The notes under the pieces: model-generated
Database searches by the model: none
What the model was told of the DNA's origin: nothing
What the model saw: only the letters and a program-made list of their open reading frames with translations
Program-made: the position numbers and the translations under genes
In this document: piece after piece, positions 8,237 through 17,025 of the stretch
Position numbering within the stretch: the first letter of the stretch is position 1
How the letters are laid out: each line of letters starts with the position of its first letter
DNA from: Zeaxanthinibacter enoshimensis
GTDB lineage: Bacteria > Bacteroidota > Bacteroidia > Flavobacteriales > Flavobacteriaceae
DNA length: 64,000 bases
Reading direction: 5' to 3'
NCBI RefSeq assembly: GCF_004362865.1
Contig: NZ_SNYI01000001.1
Span: forward strand, 1,178,001-1,242,000

Positions 8237-8294
8237 TTGTTAAATTCGATGAACTTGCTCCTCATGGGGATTTAGGTGTCTGAGAAACAGGGAT

Positions 8295-9464
8295 TCAGCT
8301 CCTGTGCCTGCCCTTGAAACGTATTTTTTCCTGCCAGACGTGGTCCCTGGCAGCAACCCTCCATTCGGCTACGATCTCGCCTTTTTCCACTACCTGCAGT
8401 TTAGGATATTTTGCAACGGTAGGGCAGATGTGCATGGGGATGGCGTAAATTTCGTCGCCCACTTCCAGCTTCTCATTTTCCTCTGACCTGATGACCAGGT
8501 GTTCCTCGCTCTGGGCGAGCTGCTCAATCTTTTCGTAGCCCAGTAATTTAGCTCGTGGAAAGGTCATTTCCGGGGCGATGGACTTGTGGCCCAGGTCCAG
8601 GCAGTAAAGTTTTTCTGCAGGCTTGCTGATGACCCTCGTAAGTAATACCGCTGCGGGCAGGAAATTTAATTCCGGGAAAGAACTGCCATACCGTTCATCC
8701 CATAGCAAGGTGGTGCCCGGACTGCATTCTACGTCTTTTCTATTGCAATGCACGGGAAAGGTGGGAGAACCACCGGCAATGATCTTTACAGGTTTAATCC
8801 CGGCTTTGATCAAGACATCACGCAGCCGTTCAACCGGTTCAAAGGCCTCATCACATGATACTTGCCGGGCCTTTGGATCCTTGGAACGCAGATGGCCGTC
8901 ATACACATGCAGCCCTTTTGCTGCTAAACCTTCCAGTTCATTGATGAAGTGGTACAGTTTTTCAGCCTTTGGGCCCGGTTCGATGCCTGTGCGGTTCATA
9001 CCAACATTAAGATCCAGGTAAATGTTTACCTCCTGTTCTTCCTGTACGGCCGCATCGGCCAATTCTTTCGCGGATCGTTCATTGTCGAGCAAGGTGGAAA
9101 AAGTAGTGCCGGGATACCTCCAGCACAGCTGCAGGTACCGATCTATATTTGGCCCTGCAGGTTGCATGGCCAGTAAAACATCTTTCGCCTTACACCGTCC
9201 CAGTAATTCGGCTTCCGACAAGGTGGCACATTTAAATTTTTCAATGCCCGCCTCCTGCTGCATCCTGATGATCTCCGCTGTTTTATGAGTTTTGATATGA
9301 GGTCTTAGCCTGGCAGTGTCCCCGATCATGTCGCACATTACTTTGATGTTATGGGCTATGCGATCAGGATAAACTAATAATGAGGGGGAATAACAGTTAC
9401 CTGCCTCATGCAGTTGATACCATGGAAATGAAGCCATAATTCCGGGATTATTTTGAGTTAACAT
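8295..9464 (-). CDS. D-threonine aldolase/D-serine dehydratase-like PLP enzyme (alanine racemase fold III)
   Basis: A 389-residue fold-type III PLP enzyme. The PLP lysine is Lys58 in RPHIKTHKT. The C-terminal metal site reads PMHICPTV with His345 and Cys347; a His-x-Cys pair is the zinc site of eukaryotic D-serine dehydratase (DSD1), whereas D-threonine aldolases of the AxDTA type use His and Asp. The sequence therefore points to a D-serine or D-hydroxy-amino-acid lyase role, working in the cytoplasm. The second domain shows YDGHLR, a family motif. ATG 9464 is used; ATG 9437 (MASFPWYQL) would also give a normal N-terminus. A good -7 element lies 38 bases upstream. It stands alone on the minus strand. 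Confidence 0.85.
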   Translation of the reverse strand: MLTQNNPGIMASFPWYQLHEAGNCYSPSLLVYPDRIAHNIKVMCDMIGDTARLRPHIKTHKTAEIIRMQQEAGIEKFKCATLSEAELLGRCKAKDVLLAMQPAGPNIDRYLQLCWRYPGTTFSTLLDNERSAKELADAAVQEEQEVNIYLDLNVGMNRTGIEPGPKAEKLYHFINELEGLAAKGLHVYDGHLRSKDPKARQVSCDEAFEPVERLRDVLIKAGIKPVKIIAGGSPTFPVHCNRKDVECSPGTTLLWDERYGSSFPELNFLPAAVLLTRVISKPAEKLYCLDLGHKSIAPEMTFPRAKLLGYEKIEQLAQSEEHLVIRSEENEKLEVGDEIYAIPMHICPTVAKYPKLQVVEKGEIVAEWRVAARDHVWQEKIRFKGRHRS

Positions 9465-9501
9465 TGAAGTCAGTTGCGGGGAATTTAAACTGACCTCCTC
9501 T

Positions 9502-9509
9502 CAAAAATA
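9502..9509 (-). promoter_or_regulatory. Candidate -7 promoter element for the PLP enzyme gene
   Basis: On the minus strand this reads TATTTTTG, an exact TAnnTTTG match, about 38 bases before the ATG at 9464. The expected transcription start near 9495 would leave a short leader. No clear -33 TTG was found. Confidence 0.45.
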
Positions 9510-9532
9510 ATACAATGAAATTAAAACGTATA

Positions 9533-10633
9533 CTATAACTCCAGCCTAAGCTCCTGTTGCTTGATCCTTTCTTCGAGTTCCGCTTCCCTGATCATCCTGT
9601 TGGCCATGTCCAGGGCTTCAGGTGAAGCTTCCGGGGGCATTTGCGCCTTCGCACCGGACGGTTCGTAATGGAGTTCTACGTATACCGGAAAATGATCTGA
9701 ACCAATTTTTTCACCTCTTTCCATTTTCAGGTACCTGAAGTCAGGGGCGACGAAAATATGATCCAGGGGCCAACGCATGATCGGGTTTTTTGCATTATAG
9801 GTATTATATAGTCCCCGGCCCTTTCGAATATCGAGCAGCCCGCTGACTTTTTCAAATAGCTCGGTGGTCCGCGACCAGGCCACATCGTTAAAATCACCCA
9901 GGACAATAACGGGTAATTTAGAGCTACGGGAGAGCTTTGCAATGATCATCATCTCCGCATCCCTTGCGGTGGAGGTAGGATTCTCCTGCGGCATGGGAGG
10001 AGTAGGGTGAATACAGTACAGTTGTAAAGTATCTTTTGAAGGTAGTATAACCCCTGTATGTATAGAAGGAATACTATCGTGGACCAGCTGTCTGACTTTC
10101 GCATTCACCAGCGGCAATTTTGAATAAAGGAGCATTCCGTAGGTATTGTCCTTTGGAACCTTAACCGCATGGGGATACTTGGAATTCATCGTTGAGGAGA
10201 TCTGCTTAAGCCATTCGCTGTTCGTTTCGGTCAGGAGCACCACATCTGCATCATAATTCTGGATCTCCCGGACTAGAGAAGAGTACTCTGAATTCTTTTG
10301 CAAAACATTCGCGGCATAGACCTTCAGCGTTGTATCACCAATGGGTTTTTCGCTGTTCATTACTTCGTATGAAGCAAGTGGTGTATAAGGCTGAATTTTA
10401 TAACCCTGGTAGATAAAGCATGCCAGCAATACAATTACGAATGCATAATCACTGCGGGATTTAATGTCAAAGCGAATAAAATAAGCGAGGAGCGCGATTA
10501 AGGTCAGCGTGGTAAGCTGCAGGTGAGTAAAATCGAACATACGGATCCACCAGTAATCAACGGCTAGAATTGGTATAATAGTTAACAGGACGGCTATAGC
10601 CCCGAAGACCTGTAAGAAGATCTTGAGTTTCAT
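9533..10633 (-). CDS. Membrane-anchored endonuclease/exonuclease/phosphatase (EEP) family protein
   Basis: A 366-residue protein with three N-terminal hydrophobic segments (roughly residues 4-90), then an EEP domain facing the periplasm or exterior. Domain motifs are LLTETNSEW (metal-binding Glu), VLGDFNDVAW (the GDxN catalytic motif), MRWPLDHIFV (the DH of the family) and GSDHFPVYVEL (the catalytic SDH near the end). All catalytic residues are therefore present. The family covers Mg-dependent nucleases and phosphodiesterases including lipid-phosphate and inositol phosphatases; the substrate here is unknown. The C-terminal tail is Glu/Arg-rich and probably helical. ATG 10633 is used; ATG 10639 is two codons upstream. 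It is divergent from the slipin gene. Confidence 0.85.
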   Translation of the reverse strand: MKLKIFLQVFGAIAVLLTIIPILAVDYWWIRMFDFTHLQLTTLTLIALLAYFIRFDIKSRSDYAFVIVLLACFIYQGYKIQPYTPLASYEVMNSEKPIGDTTLKVYAANVLQKNSEYSSLVREIQNYDADVVLLTETNSEWLKQISSTMNSKYPHAVKVPKDNTYGMLLYSKLPLVNAKVRQLVHDSIPSIHTGVILPSKDTLQLYCIHPTPPMPQENPTSTARDAEMMIIAKLSRSSKLPVIVLGDFNDVAWSRTTELFEKVSGLLDIRKGRGLYNTYNAKNPIMRWPLDHIFVAPDFRYLKMERGEKIGSDHFPVYVELHYEPSGAKAQMPPEASPEALDMANRMIREAELEERIKQQELRLEL

Positions 10634-10970
10634 AATCATTTGGTTTCCATAAATATAGCTTTATGTATTATCAATAACTGTCGTAATGAATACAATTATA
10701 GACGATAAACAGAATTAAATCATATGGTAGAGTATTAAATGCAGGATTTGGTAAATCCGACCAGACCGGCGTTTTCATACCGGTAAAATGAGAAGCTTTT
10801 TGTTGCGGGCCCCGTTTAAATGAAGTAACTTTAATAGGCTGTCATCCAGTTTATTACATAATAATTGGAGTGAATGGCCATCCTTCCTGAACCAACCAGG
10901 AACCCATTCTGGAATTCCCCAAATAAATTTCACGTACCGGGACCGGCTCCCGGGAATAAAATCTTTGGTT
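10634..10970. other. Divergent intergenic region between EEP and slipin genes
   Basis: This 337-base stretch carries no convincing gene. It contains an inverted repeat GGATTT-ggt-AAATCC, a second ACCGG/CCGGT repeat about 20 bases on, and a GC-rich hairpin CCGGGA-ccggc-TCCCGG at 10937-10953, 17 bases before the slipin ATG. No TAnnTTTG element was found on either strand, so the promoters are not located. Confidence 0.5.
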
Positions 10971-11708
10971 ATGAATCCTCCAATGTTTTTGCTGATCCTG
11001 ATCCTTTTATTCCTTCTTGGGGGAATAAGGGTCATATTTGAATATAAAAGAGCCCTGAAATTCAGGTTCGGAAAGTACATCAAGACCCTGCAGCCGGGCT
11101 TCCGCTGGATCATCCCCCTGGTAGAGACCATACAGGTGGTGGATATCCGGGTAATTACCATCAATATTGTTTCCCAGGAAGTGATGACAGAAGATAATGT
11201 TCCCTGTAGTATAGACGGGGTGGTCTTTTTTAAGATCACCGATCCAGAGAAGGCTGTACTGGAAGTGGAGCAGTTCAAATTCGCCATCAGCCAGTTATCC
11301 CAGGCAGCCTTGCGCGATGTTTGCGGAAAAGTTGAACTGGATACCATCTTGTCTAAACGGGAGGAGATGGGCCACAATATCAAACAGATCGTCATCCTGG
11401 CTACGAGTTCATGGGGGATAGAGATCATCGATGTAAAGATCAAGGATATACAGTTGCCCGAGAACATGAAACGAATGATGGCCAACCAGGCCGAAGCTGA
11501 ACGTTCACGAAGGGCCCGGATCATCCTTGCTGAAGCAGAGCAACAAGCTGCCGGGAAACTCCTGGAAGCCGGGAAACTGATAGATCAATCGCCTTCTGCG
11601 ATTAAGCTGAGACTATACCAGACCTTGTCTAATATAGCCGCAGAGAAGAATTCAACCATCTTATTCCCATTCCCCGAGGAGGTATTGCCGAGGAACCAGA
11701 ATAAATAA
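10971..11708 (+). CDS. Slipin/stomatin-like SPFH-domain membrane protein
   Basis: A 245-residue protein with one N-terminal membrane segment (about residues 4-21), then an SPFH/band-7 domain (for example GKYIKTLQPGFRWIIPLVET and the VMTEDNVPCSIDGVVFFKI strand) and a C-terminal Ala/Glu-rich helix (residues about 165-200) that drives oligomer formation. Slipins assemble in membrane microdomains and often act with NfeD proteases; no NfeD gene is next to it here. The ATG at 10971 is preferred to the TTG at 10965. A strong two-way terminator follows its stop codon. Confidence 0.9.
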   Translation: MNPPMFLLILILLFLLGGIRVIFEYKRALKFRFGKYIKTLQPGFRWIIPLVETIQVVDIRVITINIVSQEVMTEDNVPCSIDGVVFFKITDPEKAVLEVEQFKFAISQLSQAALRDVCGKVELDTILSKREEMGHNIKQIVILATSSWGIEIIDVKIKDIQLPENMKRMMANQAEAERSRRARIILAEAEQQAAGKLLEAGKLIDQSPSAIKLRLYQTLSNIAAEKNSTILFPFPEEVLPRNQNK

Positions 11709-11727
11709 CTTAGTTTGTTATAATAAG

Positions 11728-11756
11728 AAAGGCCCGGGTAGCGGGCCTTTTCTGTT
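11728..11756. terminator. Bidirectional terminator between slipin and surface phosphatase genes
   Basis: AAAGGCCCG (11728-11736) pairs perfectly with CGGGCCTTT (11742-11750) around a 5-base loop, with TTTTCTG on the plus side and a TTTCTTATTA run on the minus side. It serves the slipin gene and the convergent gene that ends at 11767. Confidence 0.9.
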
Positions 11757-11766
11757 TAATGTGGAG

Positions 11767-14700
11767 TTAAAAGTCGAACCCTAGTCCAACCTGGATTAAA
11801 TTACCTTCATCAGAATTAAAGAACCCTCCTTGTACAGTCAGGAAATTATATCCACTCAACCATATTCCGATTCCTTGCGAAGTATGCCATTCCGAAGAAT
11901 CCTGGTCTGGGGTCCACACCCGGCCATAATCAAATCCTCCGTAAAATCCGCCGTTTATCGGGGCGACTGGAGTCATGGTCTTCAGGACCCTGAAACGGAG
12001 ATCCGATGACTGGTAGAAGTAGGTCTTCCCGGAAAATCGTTGGTCCCTGTAGCCTCTTAAACCGTTATCTCCTCCTATGGAAGGAGCATGATAAAAGAAG
12101 TAATCATCACCGAAATTGCTCTTGACTTCCGCCTTGGAAGCCAGGACGATTCCCCCGGAAGGGATCAGTTGGTGTGCGAAGCCCAGGTTAAAGGAAAGGT
12201 AACCGAATTGTACATCGCTCAGGTCTGTATTCCATTTATAGCCACCGGTCAATCCAAAGCTGAGTGCTTTGGAAGGGAAGTCGGGCGCATTCTTATTCTC
12301 GTAGTTCAGGCTGGTTTCCGCCCCCAGGTAGTACTGGTCGTCGAAGACGGTGGTTCCAAGGTTATCAGGAATAAACAGGCGATCCTCCATCTCCTGTACC
12401 TTGTACGACTCAAATAGCCCTCGGATCTTCAGGGTATGATAAGAGATCCCGGCGCTGGCCTTGGTAACCTGCATCCTGGACCTGTAATAGTCACGTCCAA
12501 AGGTGTCCTCGTTATTAACGGTTTCATTTCCTATCCCGAAGAAATTAGTCGTAAAACGGTTATTGGTATGGTATCCTTCCAATTCAAAATTCCAGGAAGG
12601 GAAGATGTTGGCCCAGGTACCTTTGTAGGCAAGTTCCAGCGCCCGGAATGCAAAATAATAGTTTGCAGCTATGCTGTGTTGTTGCCTGAAAGGGTTGCCG
12701 TTAAAACCATTATCGGTATATGTATTCCTTAGCCCGATAAAGAACCCGTCGTCTGTTCGGAAGCCAAGGTTCGGGGCCAGTACGTTAAAATTTGGTTCAA
12801 AATACCTCCAGTGAAAAGTATTGGTTTCGTAGAGATCTGAAAACTGGGTATCCGGAGTCTCTTCAGTGAATACGGTCTCCTCGTCTTTCCAGTCGTAAAC
12901 TTTCAGTTCGTCATCATTGAGTATCCGGAAGGAATCTTTCCCGTATCCTCCAACCAACCGGATCATTATTTTGGCCTTCCCGTCTCCGTCAACGATAAAT
13001 TCATCATCATCCCCTAGCCCGTAGATCCATAATTCCTTAGTGACTTTGGGATCAAAGGTCCTGTCATACATGATCTCATCCTTCTCATCACTTAGCAACC
13101 GCTGGATCAGCACCCGGGTACTTCCATCTTCATTCCTGCTGATGGTGAATTTATCATCTTTCTCAGTTCCTTTCAGGGATACCACGCGATCCAGGTATTC
13201 ACTGTATTGCCGCGCATATTCAGGGAGCCGTTCCAACCTGGTCTTTAGGTCCTGTTGTATCCGGCGGGTAGTTGAATCCTGTACTTCTTCCGGGAGGCGG
13301 TCAAAGGCATTTGCGATGATCTCGGGGCTGAGGTGTTCCTGTATGTAACGGGCTTCTTCTTCCCATACCTCGGCCGGGAACTGGTTGAGTACCGCGCGGT
13401 CTAACTTGTTGCCGCCGGTATTGAGCCATTTAACCGACTTAATCTCTGGTCCGTAAGACTGGAACCTGCGGCTGCCTGGCACGAACATCTGAACCAGGTC
13501 CATTCCTACTCCGTCGAAACGAGGAAATGCGTTATCCCTGTCCCTCGGGATGGGAATAAATACCTTGTTGTCATCATCTTTTTCATATTCTATCCATCTC
13601 CACTGGTCCTGGTGGCGGTCCCAGTCGCCTATGAGCATATCAAACACCCTGGCCCTGATAAAATCTCGCTGGTCTACGGAATAGGATTCATCTTCCTTTA
13701 TCTTTTCCAGCATATCGGTCGTGCTTTCAAATTCCTTTACCTCTCCCTGCTCATCAAGGGCGCGCCTGTAGCCTTTATTGTTCACCTGTTCCTCGGAAGG
13801 ACGTGGTTCGATAAAGTAAAGCTCACCACCAAATTCTTCATTCAGTTCTCCCAGTGCTTCCTGTTTCGGGATATAGTAGAGATGGGGATCAGAATGGTTG
13901 ATCCCAACTGCTCTTGCAAGCGGGTTGATAACGAGCTGCATATATGGATGTGCAGTGGTGAAGAAGTCATTGATGAACTCTTCTACCACTGTTCCTTCAT
14001 AGCTGTTTCCGGTATAAGCGATACCCTTTACTTTGAATTTAAGGAATTTAAGGGCATTCTTTCGCAGGGAACGCATGGAGTATTCTTTCCCGTCCTTATC
14101 TTCCAGGCGAATAGAATACGACTGGTGGCCACCCCCGGTCTTGGTAACTTTTAGACCCCCGTAGAGAGTATCCAGCATTGCGACCGGGGCAGTAACCGAT
14201 TCCCCGAAATATTTCCGGTATCGTTCCCCCCAGAGGAAACGGTAAAATCCGGGTTTATTCAGGTCATCAGGGTCAGTCCAGACCGAACTGGTCGCGCTGT
14301 CCCCGGGTATTTCCGGAAATTCTTCCATCAGTTCTTTCTCGGGAAATGGGGGCAGGATGGGGATAGCATCCAAATCCTCTTCGGCTGTTATAAAGGTCAC
14401 TTTGGATGACCCATCTTTAAAGTATTCCAGTTTTGCGAATCCTTTTTCCCCGTAGGTGAACTTACCTTCAAAGGGCAGGGATCCTCCGTAGGTATTAATG
14501 CGGTCCTCTGATCTTTTAGTGGCTGTTTTGGCGGCGACAGATCCGGTGATGAGCTGGTGTAACCCTCCTCCTTCAAGGTATTGCAGGCTTTCCTCGTGGC
14601 CTGAAACCAGGGTGATCCTGTCTGAAGCTTGTGCCAGTGCACTTACCAGAACCCTGAGGTACCCATAGCGCAGGGAAGATAAACGGTCGGGGTTAAACCC

Positions 14701-15486
14701 GGAAAGATCATCAATTTCCTGTTTGATCGTCCCCAGGACGGGCAGGGGCAAAAGGTGCTCTTTTAAGGTAGTCTTTCCTGCGAAGATCCCGTTACTGAAA
14801 ACCGGGTGATGCATTACTATCAGGATATTCTTATCCTGGGCATCACCGATCTTGTCCTCCAGTTCTTCTATGAACCTTCTCCTGGTATTAATGTCCGTAC
14901 ATTTCCGGTTGATTCCTTTGATTCTCGACCAGTTGGTAATAAACCATTTGGAATCTATAAGGATGAGTTCAAGATTGTCGTTGACCTCAAAATTCTCTAT
15001 AGCACAGCCGTTGTTTGGTTCCACTTGTATATTGCTGATTTCCATATCTTTAATATGGTCCTCTGCTTTTTCCATCTTATCCGCATCATAACTTCTCCAT
15101 TCGTTATTCCCGGGCAGGAAAATGGTGTTTCCCTTAAAATTTTTGGCAAGTTCCACTTCCCTTGTCAGCAGGGCTTTATTAACATCCCATTGTTCGGAAT
15201 CCCCACTGATATTATCCCCGGTGAAGACCAGGGTACTCTGGGGCCCGGCCTGGGCCAGGACCTCCCGAACCCGCTTCAGCATAGGGGACTCAGAATTCAG
15301 AGGGACTTCACCCATTCCTCCGATAAAGTAAAAAGTGTGTTCCGGGTTATCACTCCCGTCTGACTGGGAGCGGAGATCATCTGCTTCCTGCATCTTGAAT
15401 GTTGCACAGCCCACTGCCAGCAGGCAGCATAGAAGCAGAAAAAGCCGGGAGAATCGTCTCTTATGGTAATTTGTCCCGGCATGCAT
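11767..15486 (-). CDS. Surface lipoprotein: degenerate metallophosphoesterase + kinase-like region + Omp85-like barrel
   Basis: A 1,239-residue paralog of the protein at 26500-30213. From ATG 15486 the lipoprotein signal ends in the lipobox AVGC (Cys27); ATG 15573 would put a 29-residue tail before it. Residues 50-320 follow the calcineurin-like phosphoesterase fold, but key metal ligands are changed: the first Asp motif reads IGGMGE, GNHD reads GNNE (residues 126-129) and GHEH reads GHEE (296-299). TGDN and MHHP remain. Residues about 440-700 have a kinase-like pattern (MRSLRK, then IGDWDRHQDQW with Asp623, then PRDRD). From about residue 900 the chain is a beta-barrel with the Omp85 motif GLRGYRDQRF and a C-terminal FDF. 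Calling the middle part kinase-like is inference; the lost phosphatase residues are seen directly. Confidence 0.8.
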   Translation of the reverse strand: MHAGTNYHKRRFSRLFLLLCCLLAVGCATFKMQEADDLRSQSDGSDNPEHTFYFIGGMGEVPLNSESPMLKRVREVLAQAGPQSTLVFTGDNISGDSEQWDVNKALLTREVELAKNFKGNTIFLPGNNEWRSYDADKMEKAEDHIKDMEISNIQVEPNNGCAIENFEVNDNLELILIDSKWFITNWSRIKGINRKCTDINTRRRFIEELEDKIGDAQDKNILIVMHHPVFSNGIFAGKTTLKEHLLPLPVLGTIKQEIDDLSGFNPDRLSSLRYGYLRVLVSALAQASDRITLVSGHEESLQYLEGGGLHQLITGSVAAKTATKRSEDRINTYGGSLPFEGKFTYGEKGFAKLEYFKDGSSKVTFITAEEDLDAIPILPPFPEKELMEEFPEIPGDSATSSVWTDPDDLNKPGFYRFLWGERYRKYFGESVTAPVAMLDTLYGGLKVTKTGGGHQSYSIRLEDKDGKEYSMRSLRKNALKFLKFKVKGIAYTGNSYEGTVVEEFINDFFTTAHPYMQLVINPLARAVGINHSDPHLYYIPKQEALGELNEEFGGELYFIEPRPSEEQVNNKGYRRALDEQGEVKEFESTTDMLEKIKEDESYSVDQRDFIRARVFDMLIGDWDRHQDQWRWIEYEKDDDNKVFIPIPRDRDNAFPRFDGVGMDLVQMFVPGSRRFQSYGPEIKSVKWLNTGGNKLDRAVLNQFPAEVWEEEARYIQEHLSPEIIANAFDRLPEEVQDSTTRRIQQDLKTRLERLPEYARQYSEYLDRVVSLKGTEKDDKFTISRNEDGSTRVLIQRLLSDEKDEIMYDRTFDPKVTKELWIYGLGDDDEFIVDGDGKAKIMIRLVGGYGKDSFRILNDDELKVYDWKDEETVFTEETPDTQFSDLYETNTFHWRYFEPNFNVLAPNLGFRTDDGFFIGLRNTYTDNGFNGNPFRQQHSIAANYYFAFRALELAYKGTWANIFPSWNFELEGYHTNNRFTTNFFGIGNETVNNEDTFGRDYYRSRMQVTKASAGISYHTLKIRGLFESYKVQEMEDRLFIPDNLGTTVFDDQYYLGAETSLNYENKNAPDFPSKALSFGLTGGYKWNTDLSDVQFGYLSFNLGFAHQLIPSGGIVLASKAEVKSNFGDDYFFYHAPSIGGDNGLRGYRDQRFSGKTYFYQSSDLRFRVLKTMTPVAPINGGFYGGFDYGRVWTPDQDSSEWHTSQGIGIWLSGYNFLTVQGGFFNSDEGNLIQVGLGFDF

Positions 15487-15654
15487 AATCTGACTGCCCG
15501 TGTCCGGGCGTTCCTCATTTACCTGCGAGGTTCTGCGGGCGCTTACTGATTTTCTTCTTTGAGAAATATGCATAATGGGGTCTGTTTACAGTCTTTATAC
15601 TTTGAATTGCCAGGTAGGTCCAAACTCTGGAGGTAAGAGGGGAGAGTGAGTAAC

Positions 15655-15834
15655 TTAGGGGGTGTCCAGGAATACTCCGGAAACGTAAAGACCGATAAGC
15701 AGTAATACAAGGAAAGCGACCACGATGATGGTGGCGATCTTTGTAATAGAGTTTTTCTGGAAAATATATTTCCTGGTCTGTGTAGCTTCTTCTTTTACGA
15801 ATTCGGTATTCTCTTCACCTTGCTTTTTAGACAT
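15655..15834 (-). CDS. Small single-span membrane protein, 59 residues
   Basis: A short open frame with ATG at 15834 and TAA at 15655-15657. The first 30 residues are polar and charged (MSKKQGEENTEFVKEEATQ), followed by a strong hydrophobic helix (IATIIVVAFLVLLLIGLYV, about residues 33-51) and a short tail FLDTP. The charge pattern and clean single helix make a real tail-anchored-like membrane peptide likely. I do not recognise a family. It lies between the degenerate surface phosphatase and the DUF2652 gene, all on the minus strand. Confidence 0.6.
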   Translation of the reverse strand: MSKKQGEENTEFVKEEATQTRKYIFQKNSITKIATIIVVAFLVLLLIGLYVSGVFLDTP

Positions 15835-15948
15835 CTTGTAACTGATTTGTAGAACGAACTTACAATTCAGTTAAAGGACGGCTTAACCTGAAAGAGAAAA
15901 ATGTTAACTCTTTATGGTCTGCGGTGGTTCTCCGTGGGGCGGGGAAAT

Positions 15949-16614
15949 TTAATTCTCCAGGGAGATATAAGAAAAGTCGATCGTACCCATATGCGGGTCT
16001 TCGATACTGTCATTCTTCCATTTAACCCACTCTAGCGAAAGTTTGTCACGTTCCCCTTTATATTGCTCCATCAGGTCTTCAGACAGTAATATATATTCGT
16101 CATGTTGAATATCGTTCTTTAACAGCAGGTGGGCTGTAATTACATCTTCGCCGATGAGTTTGATCCTTTTGCCAACGGGCACCTGCCCGACCTCCTGACC
16201 AAAATGAAGGATCATTTTAAGGCCCAACATAGAGGTGATCTTGTCGGCTTCGGCAGACTCACTGTATCTCGCCTTTAATTTATGAAGTTGCTTGTGGAAT
16301 TCTGTCTGGAATTTTTTGCACTGTGAAACCAGGGCTTCCAGGCTTGGGAGCTCTCCCGTTTTATAGAACAGGACAGCGTCTCCTTCTATTTCGGAAATTT
16401 CAAGCCCAATTTCGTTAGAGTAAACGATCTTATTGAGCAGGGATGGGATCACCTTTGAGCTGAGTTTAAAATCAGTTTCGCTCATAAACCTGGTAAACCC
16501 GGTAATGTCCGGGATACATATTAATGTTTGAGCAGCCTCCTTGGGAACATTATCCGAATTTGACTTTTTCTCTTTTGGCTGTTCTGCCTGGGCCTGGGTT
16601 GTTTTCTTTTCCAT
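15949..16614 (-). CDS. DUF2652 protein with class III nucleotide-cyclase-like domain
   Basis: A 221-residue cytoplasmic protein. After a polar N-terminal stretch of about 30 residues it has a cyclase homology domain: IPDITGFTRFM, in which the Asp corresponds to the first metal ligand, and ISEIEGDAVLFY, which carries the second metal ligand Asp. Both metal Asp residues are therefore kept. DUF2652 proteins are assigned by similarity to adenylate/guanylate cyclases; activity and base preference are unproven. ATG 16614 (MEKKTTQAQ) is preferred over ATG 16665, which would add 17 residues of no family character. It could make a second messenger, or bind nucleotides without turnover. Confidence 0.75.
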   Translation of the reverse strand: MEKKTTQAQAEQPKEKKSNSDNVPKEAAQTLICIPDITGFTRFMSETDFKLSSKVIPSLLNKIVYSNEIGLEISEIEGDAVLFYKTGELPSLEALVSQCKKFQTEFHKQLHKLKARYSESAEADKITSMLGLKMILHFGQEVGQVPVGKRIKLIGEDVITAHLLLKNDIQHDEYILLSEDLMEQYKGERDKLSLEWVKWKNDSIEDPHMGTIDFSYISLEN

Positions 16615-17025
16615 GGTTGTTCTGCATTCTTTGATCCAGCAAGTTGCTGAATTTAATATACGCAAAGTAAGTACAGATTGTTTTACACTTGCCTGTTGTT
16701 TTAAACTGGTTTCGCTTAAAAATGAACTCTATAAAATCCTTTGAGATAGCCTGCTCTCATGGAACTCAGGAAATTTAAGGGTAAAATTAATTACGTTAAA
16801 CAGTTGAGGGATTAAGCACATTTTTCTCAAAAGATGTTTGTTTCTTTGATACAGATCATTGAAAACAATATTCCTGAAGAGATTACCGAGAAAAGGAATT
16901 AAAAATATAAATAAGATTAAATGTTCTTCTGTTATCCATGTTCGATAACAAGTTTGGTTGGTTGTTTGCAAATGGTTCTGGCTATCTTCTAAGTCCAGAA
17001 CCATTTTTTTTTAATACTTTGATAC
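16615..17025. other. 411-base gap with a short hairpin and an orphan terminator
   Basis: Between the divergent DUF2652 and hemerythrin genes there is AT-rich sequence without a credible gene. A small hairpin GTTATC-catgttc-GATAAC lies at 16931-16949, and a strong terminator at 16970-17012. Minus-strand frames here have no domain or signal. The presence of a plus-strand terminator without an upstream plus-strand gene suggests a small RNA or a leader that is stopped early. Confidence 0.5.
16970..17012 (+). terminator. Strong terminator 14 bases before the hemerythrin gene (possible sRNA end or attenuator)
   Basis: AAATGGTTCTGG (16970-16981) pairs over 12 bases with CCAGAACCATTT (16995-17006), with a 13-base loop and a T run to 17012. 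It points along the plus strand. The nearest plus-strand gene upstream is slipin, which already ends at its own terminator, so what this one ends is not explained. Confidence 0.8.

Noticed and set aside
10775-11524. Antisense open frame of 249 residues over the slipin gene
   Set aside because: It is a shadow of the real gene on the other strand; the protein has no signal, domain or start context.
16729-17004. Minus-strand frame of 91 residues in the gap before the hemerythrin gene
   Set aside because: It lies across the terminator hairpin, has poor codon use and no membrane or domain signal.
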